Assembly (NCBI GenBank): GCA_029251165.1
Contig: JAQXDW010000007.1
Span: 1 to 64,000 of the forward strand
Length of the DNA: 64,000 nt
Source: Myxococcota bacterium
Lineage (GTDB): Bacteria > Myxococcota_A > UBA796
Reading direction: 5' to 3'
Shown here: positions 18,600 through 27,259 of the stretch, one piece after another
Layout of the letters: the number at the start of each line of letters is the position of its first letter
Position numbering within the stretch: the first letter of the stretch is position 1
Notes under the pieces: model-generated
What the model was told of the DNA's origin: nothing
Seen by the model: only the letters and a program-made list of their open reading frames with translations
Databases searched by the model: none
Translations under genes and position numbers: made by a program

Positions 18600-19628
18600 A
18601 TGACTCCCACGGGCAAAGAGTTGGACGGCGCTCGAATCCTTCTCATCGAAGATGACGAGCGGGTCGTTCGCGTCATGAGCCGCTTCCTGACCCTCTACGG
18701 CGGGACGGTGGTTCCTCTGGGCCGGATCTCAGCTGTGATGCCGTGGCTGTCGGAAAACAGCGCCGACATCATCCTCCTGGATCTTCACCTGCCCGACGGA
18801 GACGGCCTGCAGCTCTGCATCCAGATCCGTGCGCTCGACTCCCCTCCCCCGATCGTCATCCTCACCGGGGACGGAGACGTAAAGCGGCGCACGGAGGCGC
18901 TCGCTCAGGGGGCCGACGATCTGCTGCTGAAGCCACCCCACCCCCACATCCTGCTCCGTCGTCTGACGAACGTCCTCCGTCGTCATCGGGCGGAGACGCA
19001 GAACAAGAAGCTCATCCGCCGACTGGAGCGGTATGTCTCCACTGCTGCAGTCCAGCACCTCCTCGGTCCAGAGACCAGCGAGCGCATCGAGGCGATCATC
19101 CTGTTCTCTGACCTCCGAGGATTCACTGCCGCGAGCTTTACCCAAGACGCCGCTGCGGTCTTTGATCAGGTCAACCTGGTCCTGACCACCCAGAGCCAGA
19201 TCATCCGGCAGCACGGTGGCTACATCGATGGCTTCTCCGGAGACGGGCTGCTCGCGCTGTTCGAGGGCGCGGCTGCTGCCGAGTCCGCCTGCCGAGCGGC
19301 GGCTGACATCCTCCACTGGTCAAGAGAGACCGCCATCGGGAATTGGGAGCAGCTCCCAGTGGGCATGGGACTGCACTGCGGGAAGGTGATCCGTGGGGAT
19401 CTGGGAGACGAGACCCGGCGGGTGTTCACCGTGCTGGGCTCGCCGGTAAACATCGCGGCTCGGCTCTGCGGTACGGCTGCCGCGCTCGAGGCGGTGGTGT
19501 CAGAGCCCATGATTGAGGCCATTGGCTCCAGTGCCGGATTCCACTGTGCCCGCGAGGTCGCGCTCCGCGGCGTGCCAGAGCCAATGCGCATCCAGACCCT
19601 CATCCCAGAGCACTGGTCTGGAGAGTGA
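18600..19628 (+). CDS. Response regulator fused to class III adenylate/guanylate cyclase
   Basis: The product is 342 aa from ATG 18600 (GGAG just upstream; GTG at 18597 is the alternative). Residues 10-125 are a receiver domain: acidic pair EDD near 18-20, phosphorylatable Asp in IILLDLHLP near 61, and the Lys of LLLKPP near 108. A short linker leads to a class III cyclase domain (155-335). It has the metal-binding Asp of LFSDLRGFTAAS, the second metal site GFSGDGLLALFEG, GLHCGKVIRGDLGDE, and the base/transition-state region VLGSPVNIAARLC with Asn and Arg. It should make cAMP (or cGMP) when phosphorylated by an unlinked histidine kinase. Its product could control the nearby PP2C-cNMP fusion. 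Confidence 0.92.
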   Translation: MTPTGKELDGARILLIEDDERVVRVMSRFLTLYGGTVVPLGRISAVMPWLSENSADIILLDLHLPDGDGLQLCIQIRALDSPPPIVILTGDGDVKRRTEALAQGADDLLLKPPHPHILLRRLTNVLRRHRAETQNKKLIRRLERYVSTAAVQHLLGPETSERIEAIILFSDLRGFTAASFTQDAAAVFDQVNLVLTTQSQIIRQHGGYIDGFSGDGLLALFEGAAAAESACRAAADILHWSRETAIGNWEQLPVGMGLHCGKVIRGDLGDETRRVFTVLGSPVNIAARLCGTAAALEAVVSEPMIEAIGSSAGFHCAREVALRGVPEPMRIQTLIPEHWSGE

Positions 19629-19694
19629 GCCGCGCAGCCTCCGGCAGCATCACCGCGCCCGGGCGCTGAGGGCCGGAAGCCGTACTGCTGGAGC

Positions 19695-20663
19695 ATGCGA
19701 GAAGAGAGCCCACTGATGTCGTCATCCACACCGTCTGCGTCCCTTACGATCCCCATGGAAGGCGAGGGACAGCGGCTGGATGCCTTCGCCGCAGCAGCCC
19801 TTCCCACCCTGCTCCCCTCACGGACCCGTGCCCGTAAAGAAGCCAAGGCGGGGCGGCTGCTGCTCGACGGGGCTCCAGCGGCCCCCAGCGCTTTCCTACA
19901 GGCGGGGCAGCAGCTCACCCTGCTTCCCCCTCCCCCTCCGGCCCGACCTGCCATCAGCATCGACATTCCGGTGCTCTACATCGATCCCTTCTTCGCCGCA
20001 GTGCACAAGCCACCCGGACTGCTGACCAACGGAAACCGGCACCGGACCCTGGAGCGCGCCCTCCCCGGGGTCATTCCGCCAAGCGACGCCCCGGATGCAC
20101 TGCCGGCTCCGCTGGTGGTTCACCGACTCGACCGTCCCACAAGCGGACTGGTCCTGGTCGCTCGGACCCGTCGGGCGCAGGTCTCGCTGGGTCGACAGCT
20201 TGAAGAGCGCACGCTGGAGAAGCTGTACAGAGCGATCGTCTGTGGACCGCTCAAGGGCGCTGGTGAAGTCACCACCCCAATCGATGGGCGGGCTGCACGC
20301 ACGCTCTGGCGTGCGGTCAGTCACACCCCCAGCCTCAAGCACGGCTGGCTGACCGTCGTCGCACTGCACCCAGAGACCGGTCGAACACACCAGCTCCGCC
20401 GTCACCTCGCAGGACTCGGCCACCCCATCCTCGGTGATCTTCAGCATGCCCCCGAAGCTCAACTCCGTGGCAAGGGGCTGTTCTTGTTCGCTGCGGAGGT
20501 TCGCCTCGTCCACCCGATCACTGGAGCGCCGCTGCACATCGTCGCTCCTGATCCGCCCAAGTTCGCCGCGCTGCTGAAGCGAGAGGCACGCCGACATGCC
20601 CGGGTCAGCGACAGCCGGCACACTCCGGAAGCGTCGTCAGGCCAGGAAGGGCCCACACCGTGA
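19695..20663 (+). CDS. RluA-family pseudouridine synthase
   Basis: The product is 322 aa (ATG 19695; ATG 19716 is equally plausible by spacing). An S4-like N-terminal region (RLDAFAAAALPTLLPSRTRARK) precedes the RluA catalytic domain. It includes VHKPPGLLT and the signature VVHRLDRPTSGLVLVAR with catalytic Asp146. EKLYRAIVCG and TGRTHQLRRHLAGLGHPILGD follow as expected. The enzyme isomerises uridine in rRNA or tRNA; which site is modified cannot be told. Its last 59 bases overlap the 3' end of the convergent membrane-protein gene, so the Arg/His/Ser-rich tail (after about 300) may be an unconserved extension. Confidence 0.92.
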   Translation: MREESPLMSSSTPSASLTIPMEGEGQRLDAFAAAALPTLLPSRTRARKEAKAGRLLLDGAPAAPSAFLQAGQQLTLLPPPPPARPAISIDIPVLYIDPFFAAVHKPPGLLTNGNRHRTLERALPGVIPPSDAPDALPAPLVVHRLDRPTSGLVLVARTRRAQVSLGRQLEERTLEKLYRAIVCGPLKGAGEVTTPIDGRAARTLWRAVSHTPSLKHGWLTVVALHPETGRTHQLRRHLAGLGHPILGDLQHAPEAQLRGKGLFLFAAEVRLVHPITGAPLHIVAPDPPKFAALLKREARRHARVSDSRHTPEASSGQEGPTP

Positions 20664-22281
20664 CCATGCGCGCGCGGAAGAATGGCTCACCGAGCTGCGC
20701 GCTGATGGCAGCCTCGTAGCGCCTCCGCTTGCGGCGCGCCCCCTGCTGGTAGAGCACGAGGTAGTGGAATCCACCAGCATCGGTATCGGTGAGCGGCTCA
20801 GGGAGGCGAGGAAAGCGCCCCGTGGTCTCCAGAGACTGGAGCGCAGCGATGAGCGGAACGTCGGCATCACGCCGGCGACTGGCATCGCTGTGAACCTCCG
20901 CACGGCTCCACGCCATGCCACCACTGATGGGCTGACCATGCCAAGCGATGAAGCCCATCATCCCGTTGGCGAGGCTGTCGGTCGGGAAGCCGAGGACGGG
21001 ATGAGTACCCGCCTGCTCCCCGATGGCGACAAACACCTCCGGTACAGTCGCCTGAAGCATTGGAACCCCCTCTCCCTGAGAAGAGAAGCCGCCGTGGAGG
21101 GCAGCGTGCCCCTCCAGGATGGTCCAAACAGCCAGCGGCGGGAGCGCAAGCCAGCCCCGTCGCAGACCACCAAGGAGCCCAGCAGCAGAGAGAGAGGCCG
21201 CCGCCAGTCCGATCGCCTGCCAGCGGTAAGGCCACCAGAGCCGGGAGAAGCCCGGGAGGATGTCGAGCAGCCGGTGTGGAAGGAGAAGCCGGCTCTCCCC
21301 AAAAAGGATCGGCTGTCCCGGGGCATGCATGAGCACCGGCCCGGCGGCCAGGACGGAGGAGACAACACCGAGCACACCGAGGAGCCGCAGGCGCGGGCTC
21401 AGCATCGCGGCGAGGCACAGCGGCACCATCAGCAGCGGTGCAGGCGTCGTGGCGTGCGCAGCAGAGGCGAGGGCTGGGCCAACAAAGCCATCGGGCACCA
21501 GGAGTGAGCTTCCGATCTGCGCATAAAGCCCGCTGCCCGCAGAGGAGGCCATCTGTGAGAAAAACGCCGGCGCAGAGAGCTGTCCGAGGACGACCGGGAG
21601 CAGGAATGGGCTGACGAAGAATAGGGAGCCGAGGCCGACCACCACGAGGTCCATGAGCCCGATCCGGCTCAGCCTGCGGCTGAGGAGCCACACCGCCGCC
21701 GAGGCGATGGTCAGGACAACAAGAAAATAAGCATAGAACCAGTACACCGCGCCACAAAATGCCATCGATGCTGCTGCGATGAGCCGAAGTCGGGGGCTGC
21801 CTGGTGTCTGCCGGAGCCGCCAGAGCGCCCAGAGGTAGACCATGATCGGCGCCCACAGCGCTTGCTCCATCCGTCCCGAGCCCCCCTCCTGGAAGGCGAA
21901 GTAGCTGCCGGCCGCAACGATCATCGCCGCGCCAGCACCGACCCATCCTCCCACGCGCTTCCCCAGCAGGCCGGCAACCACACCGTTGCTTCCCGCGATG
22001 AGGAGCACCGAGAGGTTCAGTCGGGTGACCGGGGCGTCGACGAGGAGGGTCACCGGCAGCAGCAGCAGCGCCAGCGCATAGTTCCAGAGGAGCAGACGGG
22101 TGTCCTGTCCCACCGGCCAGGCCAGCTCGGTCGCCTGAAATGGTGAGCGCCCCTCACGGATGGCCTCGGCGAAGGACGGAAACCACCACAGCGTGCTCTG
22201 CACATCAGCGTGATCAATGTCTGTGAGGAGGTGGTCGTGCATCAGGACTGGCACCGGCCAAGTCGAGGCAGCAACCATCAC
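20605..22281 (-). CDS. Polytopic membrane protein, GT-C-like fold
   Basis: From the first usable start (GTG 22281, with ATG next) the product is 558 aa with about 11 hydrophobic helices, e.g. LLLWNYALALLLLPVTLLV and MAFCGAVYWFYAYFLVVL. Early residues LLTDIDHADVQSTLWWFP place acidic residues in the first external loop, as in GT-C glycosyltransferases and related YfhO-like proteins. The C-terminal 170 residues are soluble. The function is not established. Oddly, the in-frame sequence just upstream encodes another hydrophobic helix (LAYAVLILGCAVMV) but has no ATG, GTG or TTG before an in-frame stop, so the true start is uncertain. It lies 64 bases downstream of the next gene, on the same strand. 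Confidence 0.8.
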   Translation of the reverse strand: MMVAASTWPVPVLMHDHLLTDIDHADVQSTLWWFPSFAEAIREGRSPFQATELAWPVGQDTRLLLWNYALALLLLPVTLLVDAPVTRLNLSVLLIAGSNGVVAGLLGKRVGGWVGAGAAMIVAAGSYFAFQEGGSGRMEQALWAPIMVYLWALWRLRQTPGSPRLRLIAAASMAFCGAVYWFYAYFLVVLTIASAAVWLLSRRLSRIGLMDLVVVGLGSLFFVSPFLLPVVLGQLSAPAFFSQMASSAGSGLYAQIGSSLLVPDGFVGPALASAAHATTPAPLLMVPLCLAAMLSPRLRLLGVLGVVSSVLAAGPVLMHAPGQPILFGESRLLLPHRLLDILPGFSRLWWPYRWQAIGLAAASLSAAGLLGGLRRGWLALPPLAVWTILEGHAALHGGFSSQGEGVPMLQATVPEVFVAIGEQAGTHPVLGFPTDSLANGMMGFIAWHGQPISGGMAWSRAEVHSDASRRRDADVPLIAALQSLETTGRFPRLPEPLTDTDAGGFHYLVLYQQGARRKRRRYEAAISAQLGEPFFRARMVTVWALPGLTTLPECAGCR

Positions 22282-22345
22282 CGCACAGCCGAGGATCAGA
22301 ACAGCGTAGGCGAGAGGAGTCTTCAGAGAGACGAGTATATGAGGA

Positions 22346-22867
22346 CTACTCGCGGGTGACCACGAGACTCACCCCTTCAGGCTTCGCCTTGAGCGCAGCG
22401 TGAAGCATGCGCCCGGTGTGCTGATCGGCAGTGGGCTGGCCGTCAATGAACAAGATGCGCCCGCCGTCGAAGTACAGCTCCAGCCCCCGGACAAACCGCT
22501 GCTGCTTGTAGCCGCTGATCGGGCCACCTGGAGTCGGAGAGAAGCGACTCCAGGCGTTGACCTTGCGATCCTCTTTCTCGACCCGGGTACCCATCCAGGC
22601 GATGGGGAAGTGGTAGACACGACCGCGTCGGCTGTCATGGGCCATGATGATGTCACCAGAGCCATTTTGATGGAGCGCAAGAGTCTCTAAACCATCCATT
22701 GACTTCCAAACTGCCACCAGCTCAACAGAGATGTCTCCATCAAAGAATCGACCTTGGAGAGTGCTAAAGGACCGCGCACGGGGCGTGATGCCCTCCAAGC
22801 TGAGGCGGTGGGTACCGCAGTTGCTCTGTCGGCTCTGCTCAAAATCTTTCTGATTCTCGATCTGCAT
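22346..22867 (-). CDS. Hypothetical protein
   Basis: The product is 173 aa, with no signal peptide or membrane segment. It is mostly beta-strand by appearance, with segments such as GDISVELVAVWKSMDGLETLAL, GDIIMAHDSRRGRVYHFP and LELYFDGGRILFIDGQP. A C-terminal helix and strand (LHAALKAKPEGVSLVVTRE) close it. I do not recognise a family. The gene precedes the membrane-protein gene on the minus strand and may be cotranscribed with it. The ATG start lies in an AT-richer patch. Confidence 0.65.
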   Translation of the reverse strand: MQIENQKDFEQSRQSNCGTHRLSLEGITPRARSFSTLQGRFFDGDISVELVAVWKSMDGLETLALHQNGSGDIIMAHDSRRGRVYHFPIAWMGTRVEKEDRKVNAWSRFSPTPGGPISGYKQQRFVRGLELYFDGGRILFIDGQPTADQHTGRMLHAALKAKPEGVSLVVTRE

Positions 22868-23101
22868 ACGGACTCCTCCGGAGCCTGCATCGCTGACTTC
22901 TGATCAAAGACTCGAGCAGACGACGGGTGTGGGTTTTGACTTGTCGCAACAACACTCTACTCTCCAGACATCAGAAATGGAAGCCATACAGCACAACAAG
23001 AATATTCAACTTTTGACCTATATCCTTGCTTATCCAAGACATCCAAGGTAGCAAATACGTAAGAGAACTGAAATATTACTCCGCACAGAGGCCAGTCGTT
23101 T

Positions 23102-23641
23102 ATGGAAACCAGCTTGAACACTGAACTGCAACAGATGCATCGATGGGTCGACCGGGTTGTGGTGGGTCTCAACTTGTGCCCATTCGCAGCAGCCCCCCAC
23201 CACGAGCAGACCATTCGCTATGCCGCGAGTGACGCAGAGGAGCCCCATGACATCCTCGCCGACCTCCTCCAGGAGCTCACCCTTCTGGTGAAGCTCAACG
23301 AGGCCCGCACGACCCTACTGGTGATCACCCGCGCGCTCATCGACTTCGATGACTTCCTGGATCTGTTCGCTGCAGCAGAAGACCTCATCGAGGCGACTGG
23401 ACACGCGGCTCGCTTCCAGCTCGTCTCGTTCCATCCCGACTACCTCTTCGAAGGTCTTGCCCCAGAAGATCCAGCAAACCACACCAACCGTTCGCCCCTC
23501 CCTGCGATCCACATTCTCCGCCGCGCAGATGTCGCGCAGGCGATCGCATCGCATGACAATGTCCACTCAATCCCTGATGACAACATCATCCAGCTCCGCA
23601 CCCTCGGCACCGAGGCACTTGCCCGGCTGCTCACGGAGTAG
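23102..23641 (+). CDS. DUF1415 family protein
   Basis: The product is 179 aa and matches the DUF1415 family across its length. The hallmark N-terminus is WVDRVVVGLNLCPFA at about residues 15-29. The segments VKLNEARTTLLVITRALIDFDDFLD, FQLVSFHPDYLFEG and NRSPLPAIHILRRADVAQAI are also typical. The Cys in NLCPF and the His in SFHP are conserved in the family as I know it. The biochemical role is unknown. It precedes an alpha/beta-hydrolase gene by 19 bases, suggesting cotranscription. Confidence 0.92.
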   Translation: METSLNTELQQMHRWVDRVVVGLNLCPFAAAPHHEQTIRYAASDAEEPHDILADLLQELTLLVKLNEARTTLLVITRALIDFDDFLDLFAAAEDLIEATGHAARFQLVSFHPDYLFEGLAPEDPANHTNRSPLPAIHILRRADVAQAIASHDNVHSIPDDNIIQLRTLGTEALARLLTE

Positions 23642-23660
23642 CATGAGCTCGGAGGTAGAG

Positions 23661-24389
23661 ATGAACAGACGGATCGGACGCTGGCACAGTCCGGCAGTGG
23701 ACAAGGCGCTCTCGGTTGTGCGCTGGGGATGGTGGGGCCGGCCAGTGATCTTCTTCCCGACGGGAGGCGGAGATGCGCTGGACTGCGAGCGATTCGGCAT
23801 GGTCCAGGCCCTCGCACCGCTGATCACATCCGGTCGGATCAAGCTCTATGCCGTCGACAGCATCTCCAAGCAGTCCTGGATTGATCCAGCAACGGCTTCC
23901 GTCGACAAGGTCCGCCACCAAGCTCGGTATGACTCCTGGCTGACCGAGGAGCTGGTTCCCTGGATCCGTGCAGACTGTGAAGGCGATGACCAGCCCATGG
24001 TCGTGACCGGAGCCTCTATCGGTGCATTCTTAGCCTGGAGCGCAGCGACCCGTCATCCAGAGCTGTTCTCTCTGATGATCGGCATGAGCGGGACCTACCA
24101 GATGGACCGCCGCATGAACGGCCACTGGGATCAGGCATGGTACTTCCATGATCCCTGTCAGTTTGTCCCCAACCTCCCGGAAGGCGGTCAGCTGGCACAG
24201 CTTCGAGAGAGCCTGTTTGTGTTTGGTCTGGGCCGGCAGTGGGAGAACCCGACCTACACCCGCAACGCTGCCGCAGCCCTCTCAGCACGCCGCATCCCAC
24301 ACCATGTCGAGGTGTGGGGTGGCGACAGCGGCCACGACTGGCCGACCTGGCGCACGATGCTGCCGGCGGCACTTCAGAAGCTGGCCTGA
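23661..24389 (+). CDS. Esterase family protein (alpha/beta hydrolase)
   Basis: The product is 242 aa from ATG 23661, chosen because GGAGG sits 6 bases upstream; another ATG at 23643 lacks such a site. The fold begins with the strand VIFFPTGGGDALDCERFGMV. The nucleophile elbow is GASIGAFLAW (Ser near 117), and the catalytic His is probably in GGDSGHDWPTWRTMLP at the C-terminus. This arrangement matches the esterase (enterochelin esterase/antigen 85-like) family. No signal peptide is visible, so a cytoplasmic esterase or thioesterase-like role is likely. Substrate unknown. Confidence 0.88.
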   Translation: MNRRIGRWHSPAVDKALSVVRWGWWGRPVIFFPTGGGDALDCERFGMVQALAPLITSGRIKLYAVDSISKQSWIDPATASVDKVRHQARYDSWLTEELVPWIRADCEGDDQPMVVTGASIGAFLAWSAATRHPELFSLMIGMSGTYQMDRRMNGHWDQAWYFHDPCQFVPNLPEGGQLAQLRESLFVFGLGRQWENPTYTRNAAAALSARRIPHHVEVWGGDSGHDWPTWRTMLPAALQKLA

Positions 24390-24415
24390 TCGGCTGCCCT
24401 CAGAGGTGCTCTGAC

Positions 24416-26953
24416 TTACCAGTCTCCACCGGGACCGCCCCACGCACCCTGATCATTGGTGCTGCCATCGGTGTCGTTGTAGACGGAAGAGGAGTTGCCA
24501 GCATCCGTGGAGTTTGAGCTGCTTCCGAGGCTAATGTCGTCGTTGGCATAGTTGCCGTCATCAGACCAAGATGCGAAGTCCGGATCCGCGGAGATGTTGC
24601 CGCTGGAGCCCGTCGGGTCGGTGATGCCGGAGTAGTCGCTGCTGGTGTTGCCGTAGACGTTGTTGTAGCTGCCGCTGAAGGTGGCCGAGGTGCCGTAGAT
24701 GCCATCGCCATCAGAGTCATGAACGATGGTGTTCATGATCGTGGCGGTGCCGCTGTCGATGTACAAGCCGCCGCCGTCTGTGGCGCTGTCCCCAGCGTGG
24801 GTGACGTTGGTGGAGACCAGGGTACCCGATGCCACCAAGATGCCACCGCCGTCGTAGTCCGCCTCATTCCACATCGAGGCCATGTTGGTCACAGTGAGGT
24901 AGCCGGTGTCGACAGAGATACCGCCGCCGCTTCCAGCCGTGTTTGCAATGACCCAGCTCTGCTCGAGGGTGATGTTGCTGTCTTCATCGATGTAGATGCC
25001 GCCGCCCTGATCGGCAAAGTTCTCGATGAAGTCCACCCGGGTGAGGGTCGCAGCAGAGTTCATTGCACAGAAACCGCCGCCGTAGGAGTTGACATAGTAG
25101 ACGTCATCTCCAGAGGTGGTGGTCGAGGCAGGCTCGAGCTCGTTGACCGTGATCAACACATCCTCAATCGTGGGATCAGCAGCAGAGAGGTACAGACCGC
25201 CCCCGCAGTACGTGGTGTAGTAGTCCGTGCAGGTGGTGATCGAGGTGCAGGCGTAGCTGGTGGAGACGGTCTCTTGAAAGCCATCGCCGCCAGTCAGGGT
25301 GAACCCTGAGAGGACCGCTGCGGCAGACTCGCCGGACTCCATGGTGACCGCCGGAGCGCCGATACCTGAGGCATCAATGGTGGTGTAGTCTGCACCCTCG
25401 AAGCCCGTCACGATAATCTCGTTGCCGTAGAAGTCGATGGCCTCGTAGTAAGTACCGGCCATGGCAACCACACACGCGCCAGCAGTATCGATGGCATCCT
25501 GGAGGCTGTCGAGGGGATCAGACATGGTGCCAGCCCCAGAGGAGGAGCCGTTGACCGAGTCCGCGACAACCGGCTCGCCGGAGTCGGCGTCGTCGCAGTC
25601 CAGCTCATTGGTCACACCGTCGCACACCCACTGAGTGCTGCCTTCAGCGCCGAAGCCGTCGCTGTCGTCGTCGGTGGCGTACCAGTCACCGTCGATGGAT
25701 TCCTCGTCGATGGTGCCATCGCAGTCGTCGTCTTCGGTGTTGCAGTACTCATCAGCGCCCGGGTACTGCGCAGCGTCACCGTCGTCGCAGTCGGTGGCGT
25801 CAGAGACGTAGCCAGAGGGCTGGTTGCAGTCGATGTCTGAGCTTGCGGAGTCGCCGTAGGAGTCGCTGTCGCTGTCTGCGTACCAGGTCAAGACATCCAG
25901 GGCATCGTCTTCGTCGATGGTGCCGTCACAGTCGTCGTCTTCGGTGTTGCAGTACTCATCAGCACCCGGGTACTGCGCGGCGTCGCCGTCGTCGCAGTCG
26001 GTGGCGTCAGCGACGTAGCCGAAGGGCTGAGTACAGGAGAGGGTGGTGATGGTGGACTCACCGTAGCCATCGCCGTCGCCGTCCTGGTACCACGTCAGAG
26101 CATCGATGGCGTCGTCCTCGTCGATGGTGCCGTCGCAGTCGTTGTCGACCGTGTCACACTCCTCGAGGGCATCGGGGTTGATCGCGGCGACCGTGTCGTC
26201 ACAGTCACCGGTAATCTCCGAGTATCCGGTCGGCAGATCGCAGGCCTCGGTGGTCATGTCAGAGACACCGTAGGTATCGCCGTCGACATCGGCATAGTAG
26301 GTATCGGTGACGCCCTCGTCGACGGTGCCGTCGCAGTCGTTATCCAGCTCGTCACAGATCTCATCGGCGAGCGGATAGCTGATGGCGGATGTGTCGTCGC
26401 AGTCATCGGAATTTGCAACGTAGCCAGACACCTCCTCACAGGTCTCGATGGCAGAGTCCGGGTCTCCGTAGCCGTCGCCGTCGCCGTCAGCCCAGAAGGT
26501 GTCCTGGACGTCTTCGTCGACGTCTCCGTCGCAGTCGTTGTCCACACCGTCGCAGTACTCAACATTTCCCGGAAAAGACTCTGCAGTAGTGTCGTCGCAG
26601 TCACCACCTACAGCGACGTATCCATTGGGAGAATCACAAGCCTCGACAGTGCTGGCTTCATCGCCAAACCCATCATCGTCGGTGTCAGCGTAGAACGTGT
26701 CGGTCACGCCCTCGTCGATCTCACCGTCGCAGTTGTTGTCCACGCCATCGCAGATCTCTTCTGCAGCCGGATGGAGGGCACTGTTTTCGTCATCGCAGTC
26801 ACCATCGTCGGTGGTGAAGCCATCTCCGTCGCTATCTTGAACCCCAGGGTCAAAGATCGTGTCATCGATGGTGCCATTTCCGGTGGTGTCCTTGTCATTG
26901 CATGCAAGGACAAGGGTAAACGGAAGGAAGGCAGTGATGAATCGAGCAGTCAT
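24416..26953 (-). CDS. Lipoprotein with MopE-type metal-binding repeats and parallel beta-helix
   Basis: The product is 845 aa with a lipoprotein signal (FLPFTLVLAC, Cys18). Residues 40-440 hold six units of the putative metal-binding (MopE, PF11617-like) type. Each has the core 'CDG-x-DNDCDG-x-DE' followed by an aromatic 'WYxDxDxDGYG' stretch, 'GYV' and 'DCDD'. Two adjacent units are almost identical at the DNA level (see repeat entries). Residues 470-845 form a right-handed beta-helix with repeated 'G-G-G-I/L-Y-I/V' rungs (GGGIYIDEDSNITLEQS, GGGISVDTGYLTVTN, GGGLYIDSGTATIMN). Such proteins bind calcium and act at the surface. The gene is convergent with the esterase gene. Confidence 0.9.
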   Translation of the reverse strand: MTARFITAFLPFTLVLACNDKDTTGNGTIDDTIFDPGVQDSDGDGFTTDDGDCDDENSALHPAAEEICDGVDNNCDGEIDEGVTDTFYADTDDDGFGDEASTVEACDSPNGYVAVGGDCDDTTAESFPGNVEYCDGVDNDCDGDVDEDVQDTFWADGDGDGYGDPDSAIETCEEVSGYVANSDDCDDTSAISYPLADEICDELDNDCDGTVDEGVTDTYYADVDGDTYGVSDMTTEACDLPTGYSEITGDCDDTVAAINPDALEECDTVDNDCDGTIDEDDAIDALTWYQDGDGDGYGESTITTLSCTQPFGYVADATDCDDGDAAQYPGADEYCNTEDDDCDGTIDEDDALDVLTWYADSDSDSYGDSASSDIDCNQPSGYVSDATDCDDGDAAQYPGADEYCNTEDDDCDGTIDEESIDGDWYATDDDSDGFGAEGSTQWVCDGVTNELDCDDADSGEPVVADSVNGSSSGAGTMSDPLDSLQDAIDTAGACVVAMAGTYYEAIDFYGNEIIVTGFEGADYTTIDASGIGAPAVTMESGESAAAVLSGFTLTGGDGFQETVSTSYACTSITTCTDYYTTYCGGGLYLSAADPTIEDVLITVNELEPASTTTSGDDVYYVNSYGGGFCAMNSAATLTRVDFIENFADQGGGIYIDEDSNITLEQSWVIANTAGSGGGISVDTGYLTVTNMASMWNEADYDGGGILVASGTLVSTNVTHAGDSATDGGGLYIDSGTATIMNTIVHDSDGDGIYGTSATFSGSYNNVYGNTSSDYSGITDPTGSSGNISADPDFASWSDDGNYANDDISLGSSSNSTDAGNSSSVYNDTDGSTNDQGAWGGPGGDW
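25704..25802 (-). repeat. MopE-unit direct repeat, copy 1
   Basis: About 99 bases here are nearly identical to 25911-26009, with a 207-base (69-codon) period. The repeat lies inside the MopE-type lipoprotein gene and codes for ATDCDDGDAAQYPGADEY followed by the CNTEDDDCDGTIDE core. The low divergence points to a recent in-frame unit duplication. Confidence 0.85.
25911..26009 (-). repeat. MopE-unit direct repeat, copy 2
   Basis: This is the second copy of the near-identical in-frame unit, differing from 25704-25802 at only a few, mostly silent, positions. It keeps the reading frame of the lipoprotein gene. Confidence 0.85.
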
Positions 26954-27259
26954 GGATGACGTCCTCAGGTCGCGAGAGATGCAAGTGCCATTCTATCCTA
27001 TTTATGACAATGATCACCTGACAGAAATTGTTCAGCAGCTCGAGATCAAAAACAGTGGCGTATTTTTTCAACAGTTCCAAAGGAGCTACCCCTTATATAC
27101 TCATATATAAGGTCCTAATCATAGCCCATACCGGATGGGATTATTCGTACAAGCCGAAGAGTCAGGAGATCGTCATGTTCCGATTTCGTCACAGTCAATT
27201 TCTTTGAACGACATGTATGTATATGTCCGGTAGAGGACTTGTGAACCGAGGAGATTTCG
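26954..27259. other. AT-rich divergent intergenic region
   Basis: This gap of about 306 bases separates the minus-strand MopE lipoprotein gene from the plus-strand serine protease gene. It is much more AT-rich than its surroundings and contains a perfect inverted repeat at 27091-27112. Promoters for both genes are likely here. The protease start has GAGGAG six bases upstream. No small gene is evident. Confidence 0.5.
27091..27112. promoter_or_regulatory. Perfect inverted repeat, possible operator
   Basis: The arms ccttatata and tatataagg are perfect complements with a 4-base centre. The site lies about 150 bases upstream of the serine protease start and 140 bases upstream of the divergent MopE lipoprotein start. 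It is placed well for a shared regulator; a hairpin role is less likely because the stem is AT-rich. Confidence 0.4.

Noticed and set aside
25700..26700. Regular repeats that might be a CRISPR array
   Set aside because: The period is codon-based, the repeats diverge and they translate to MopE-type units inside one protein; no short uniform spacers.
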